From Periweissella cryptocerci (lineage in GTDB: Bacteria > Bacillota > Bacilli > Lactobacillales > Lactobacillaceae): 64,000 nucleotides of DNA. Positions 63,703 through 64,000 of the stretch are shown here, in pieces; positions within the stretch are counted from its first letter, which is position 1; each line of letters opens with the position of its first letter. The stretch spans positions 806,001-870,000 of the forward strand of contig NZ_CP037940.1 of NCBI RefSeq assembly GCF_004358325.1, in the 5' to 3' direction. The notes beneath the pieces were generated by a model, which saw nothing but the letters and a program-made list of their open reading frames with translations, ran no database searches and was not told the DNA's origin. Position numbers and translations under genes: made by a program.

Positions 63703-63741
63703 CAAAAAGGAGTAACCATTTTTTCAGGATTACTCCTTTTT
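63703..63741. terminator. Terminator of the partial right-edge gene
   Basis: AAAAAGGAGTAA/TTACTCCTTTTT stem with runs on both strands. Confidence 0.82.
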
Positions 63742-63750
63742 CGTGGACAG

Positions 63751-64000
63751 CTATTCTTGTTTCAACTGATAAACAAACTTTTCATCTTCCAACACGGCAA
63801 TCAGCCGAATTTGTTTTGGCTCATCGAACCAACCCAAATCAACGTTGACGCCTTTTTCACTAATTTCAATTGCGCGAATCGCATTATGAACAAATTTGTG
63901 AACATAGGTTGAAATATTACTTGATTCATCAATTTTTCCCACTGCTGCTTGCAAGGTATAGCCGGCATCCAAGTAATACTTGATACCAGTTACCCGCCCA
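63751..64000 (-). CDS. Hypothetical protein, N-terminus outside the window
   Basis: The frame is open from the window edge: GRVTGIKYYLDAGYTLQAAV then GKIDESSNISTYVHKFVHNA and a final VYQLKQE, ~82 residues seen. Alternating beta and helix, acidic end. No family recognised. The start codon is not in the window; an internal TTG is not a convincing start. Confidence 0.6.
   Translation of the reverse strand, partial: GRVTGIKYYLDAGYTLQAAVGKIDESSNISTYVHKFVHNAIRAIEISEKGVNVDLGWFDEPKQIRLIAVLEDEKFVYQLKQE

Overview
The window looks like a chromosomal segment of a lactic acid bacterium of the Leuconostoc/Weissella branch of Lactobacillaceae. The pointers are ezrA, a cysteine-free L32, the order rapZ-yvcK-whiA-clpP, a 6S-type RNA in front of a small membrane gene and a usp gene (the 'Lacto-usp' arrangement known only from lactic acid bacteria), an LmrCD-type ABC pair, a methionine T-box, and cre, CtsR, GlnR and NagR-like control sites. 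Species is not determined. Most genes lie on the minus strand.

Layout. 0-3.3 kb: a cold-shock/NERD protein (cut by the window edge), ezrA, and a small secreted transglycosylase-like protein. 3.9-7.6 kb: an AT-rich accessory patch with an unrecognised three-gene operon, a small coupled paralogue, and remnants of a group II intron and an IS91-type element. 7.7-13.8 kb: rpsD with its leader, a NUDIX hydrolase, a YueI-like gene, rarA, 6S RNA, uspA and an XRE/TPR regulator. 14.1-21.6 kb: an orphan ~360-nt RNA, amtB behind a GlnR box, manA, mhqO, an NlpC/P60 hydrolase, marR, a lipoprotein gene and rpmF. 22-31.3 kb: a CcpA-type small RNA, then nagB, glmS, glmM, cdaR, cdaA and clpP separated by long structured repeats. 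31.4-38.9 kb: whiA-yvcK-rapZ, a small basic-protein gene behind a 34-bp palindrome, membrane proteins, and an XRE/GNAT pair with a broken GNAT gene. 39-50 kb: a heterodimeric ABC exporter, short hydrophobic peptides, an arginine/ornithine-type antiporter, IS debris, and a 1012-aa LtaS-like fusion. 50-64 kb: T-box-metQ, pnuC, a secreted nuclease, two divergent cell-wall-anchored LRR proteins, a frameshifted ISL3 transposase, a polyol dehydrogenase and fructokinase pair near a cre site, an NAD(P)-binding protein and a partial gene at the right edge.

Functional links. nagB and glmS run the opposite ends of the fructose-6-P/glucosamine-6-P step, and both promoters are bracketed by the same TGGTATAnACC-type site. 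glmM continues to UDP-GlcNAc and sits next to cdaR-cdaA (c-di-AMP). yvcK (glmR) and rapZ are also tied to amino-sugar flux in relatives, so much of the middle of the window concerns cell-wall precursor supply.

Most notable non-coding content: a modular family of interspersed repeats (200-700 bp) that fold into long stems, with one compensated base change in the stem and swapped internal modules; a ~360-nt orphan RNA with its own promoter and terminator; and a ~83-nt small RNA whose promoter is overlapped by a cre site.
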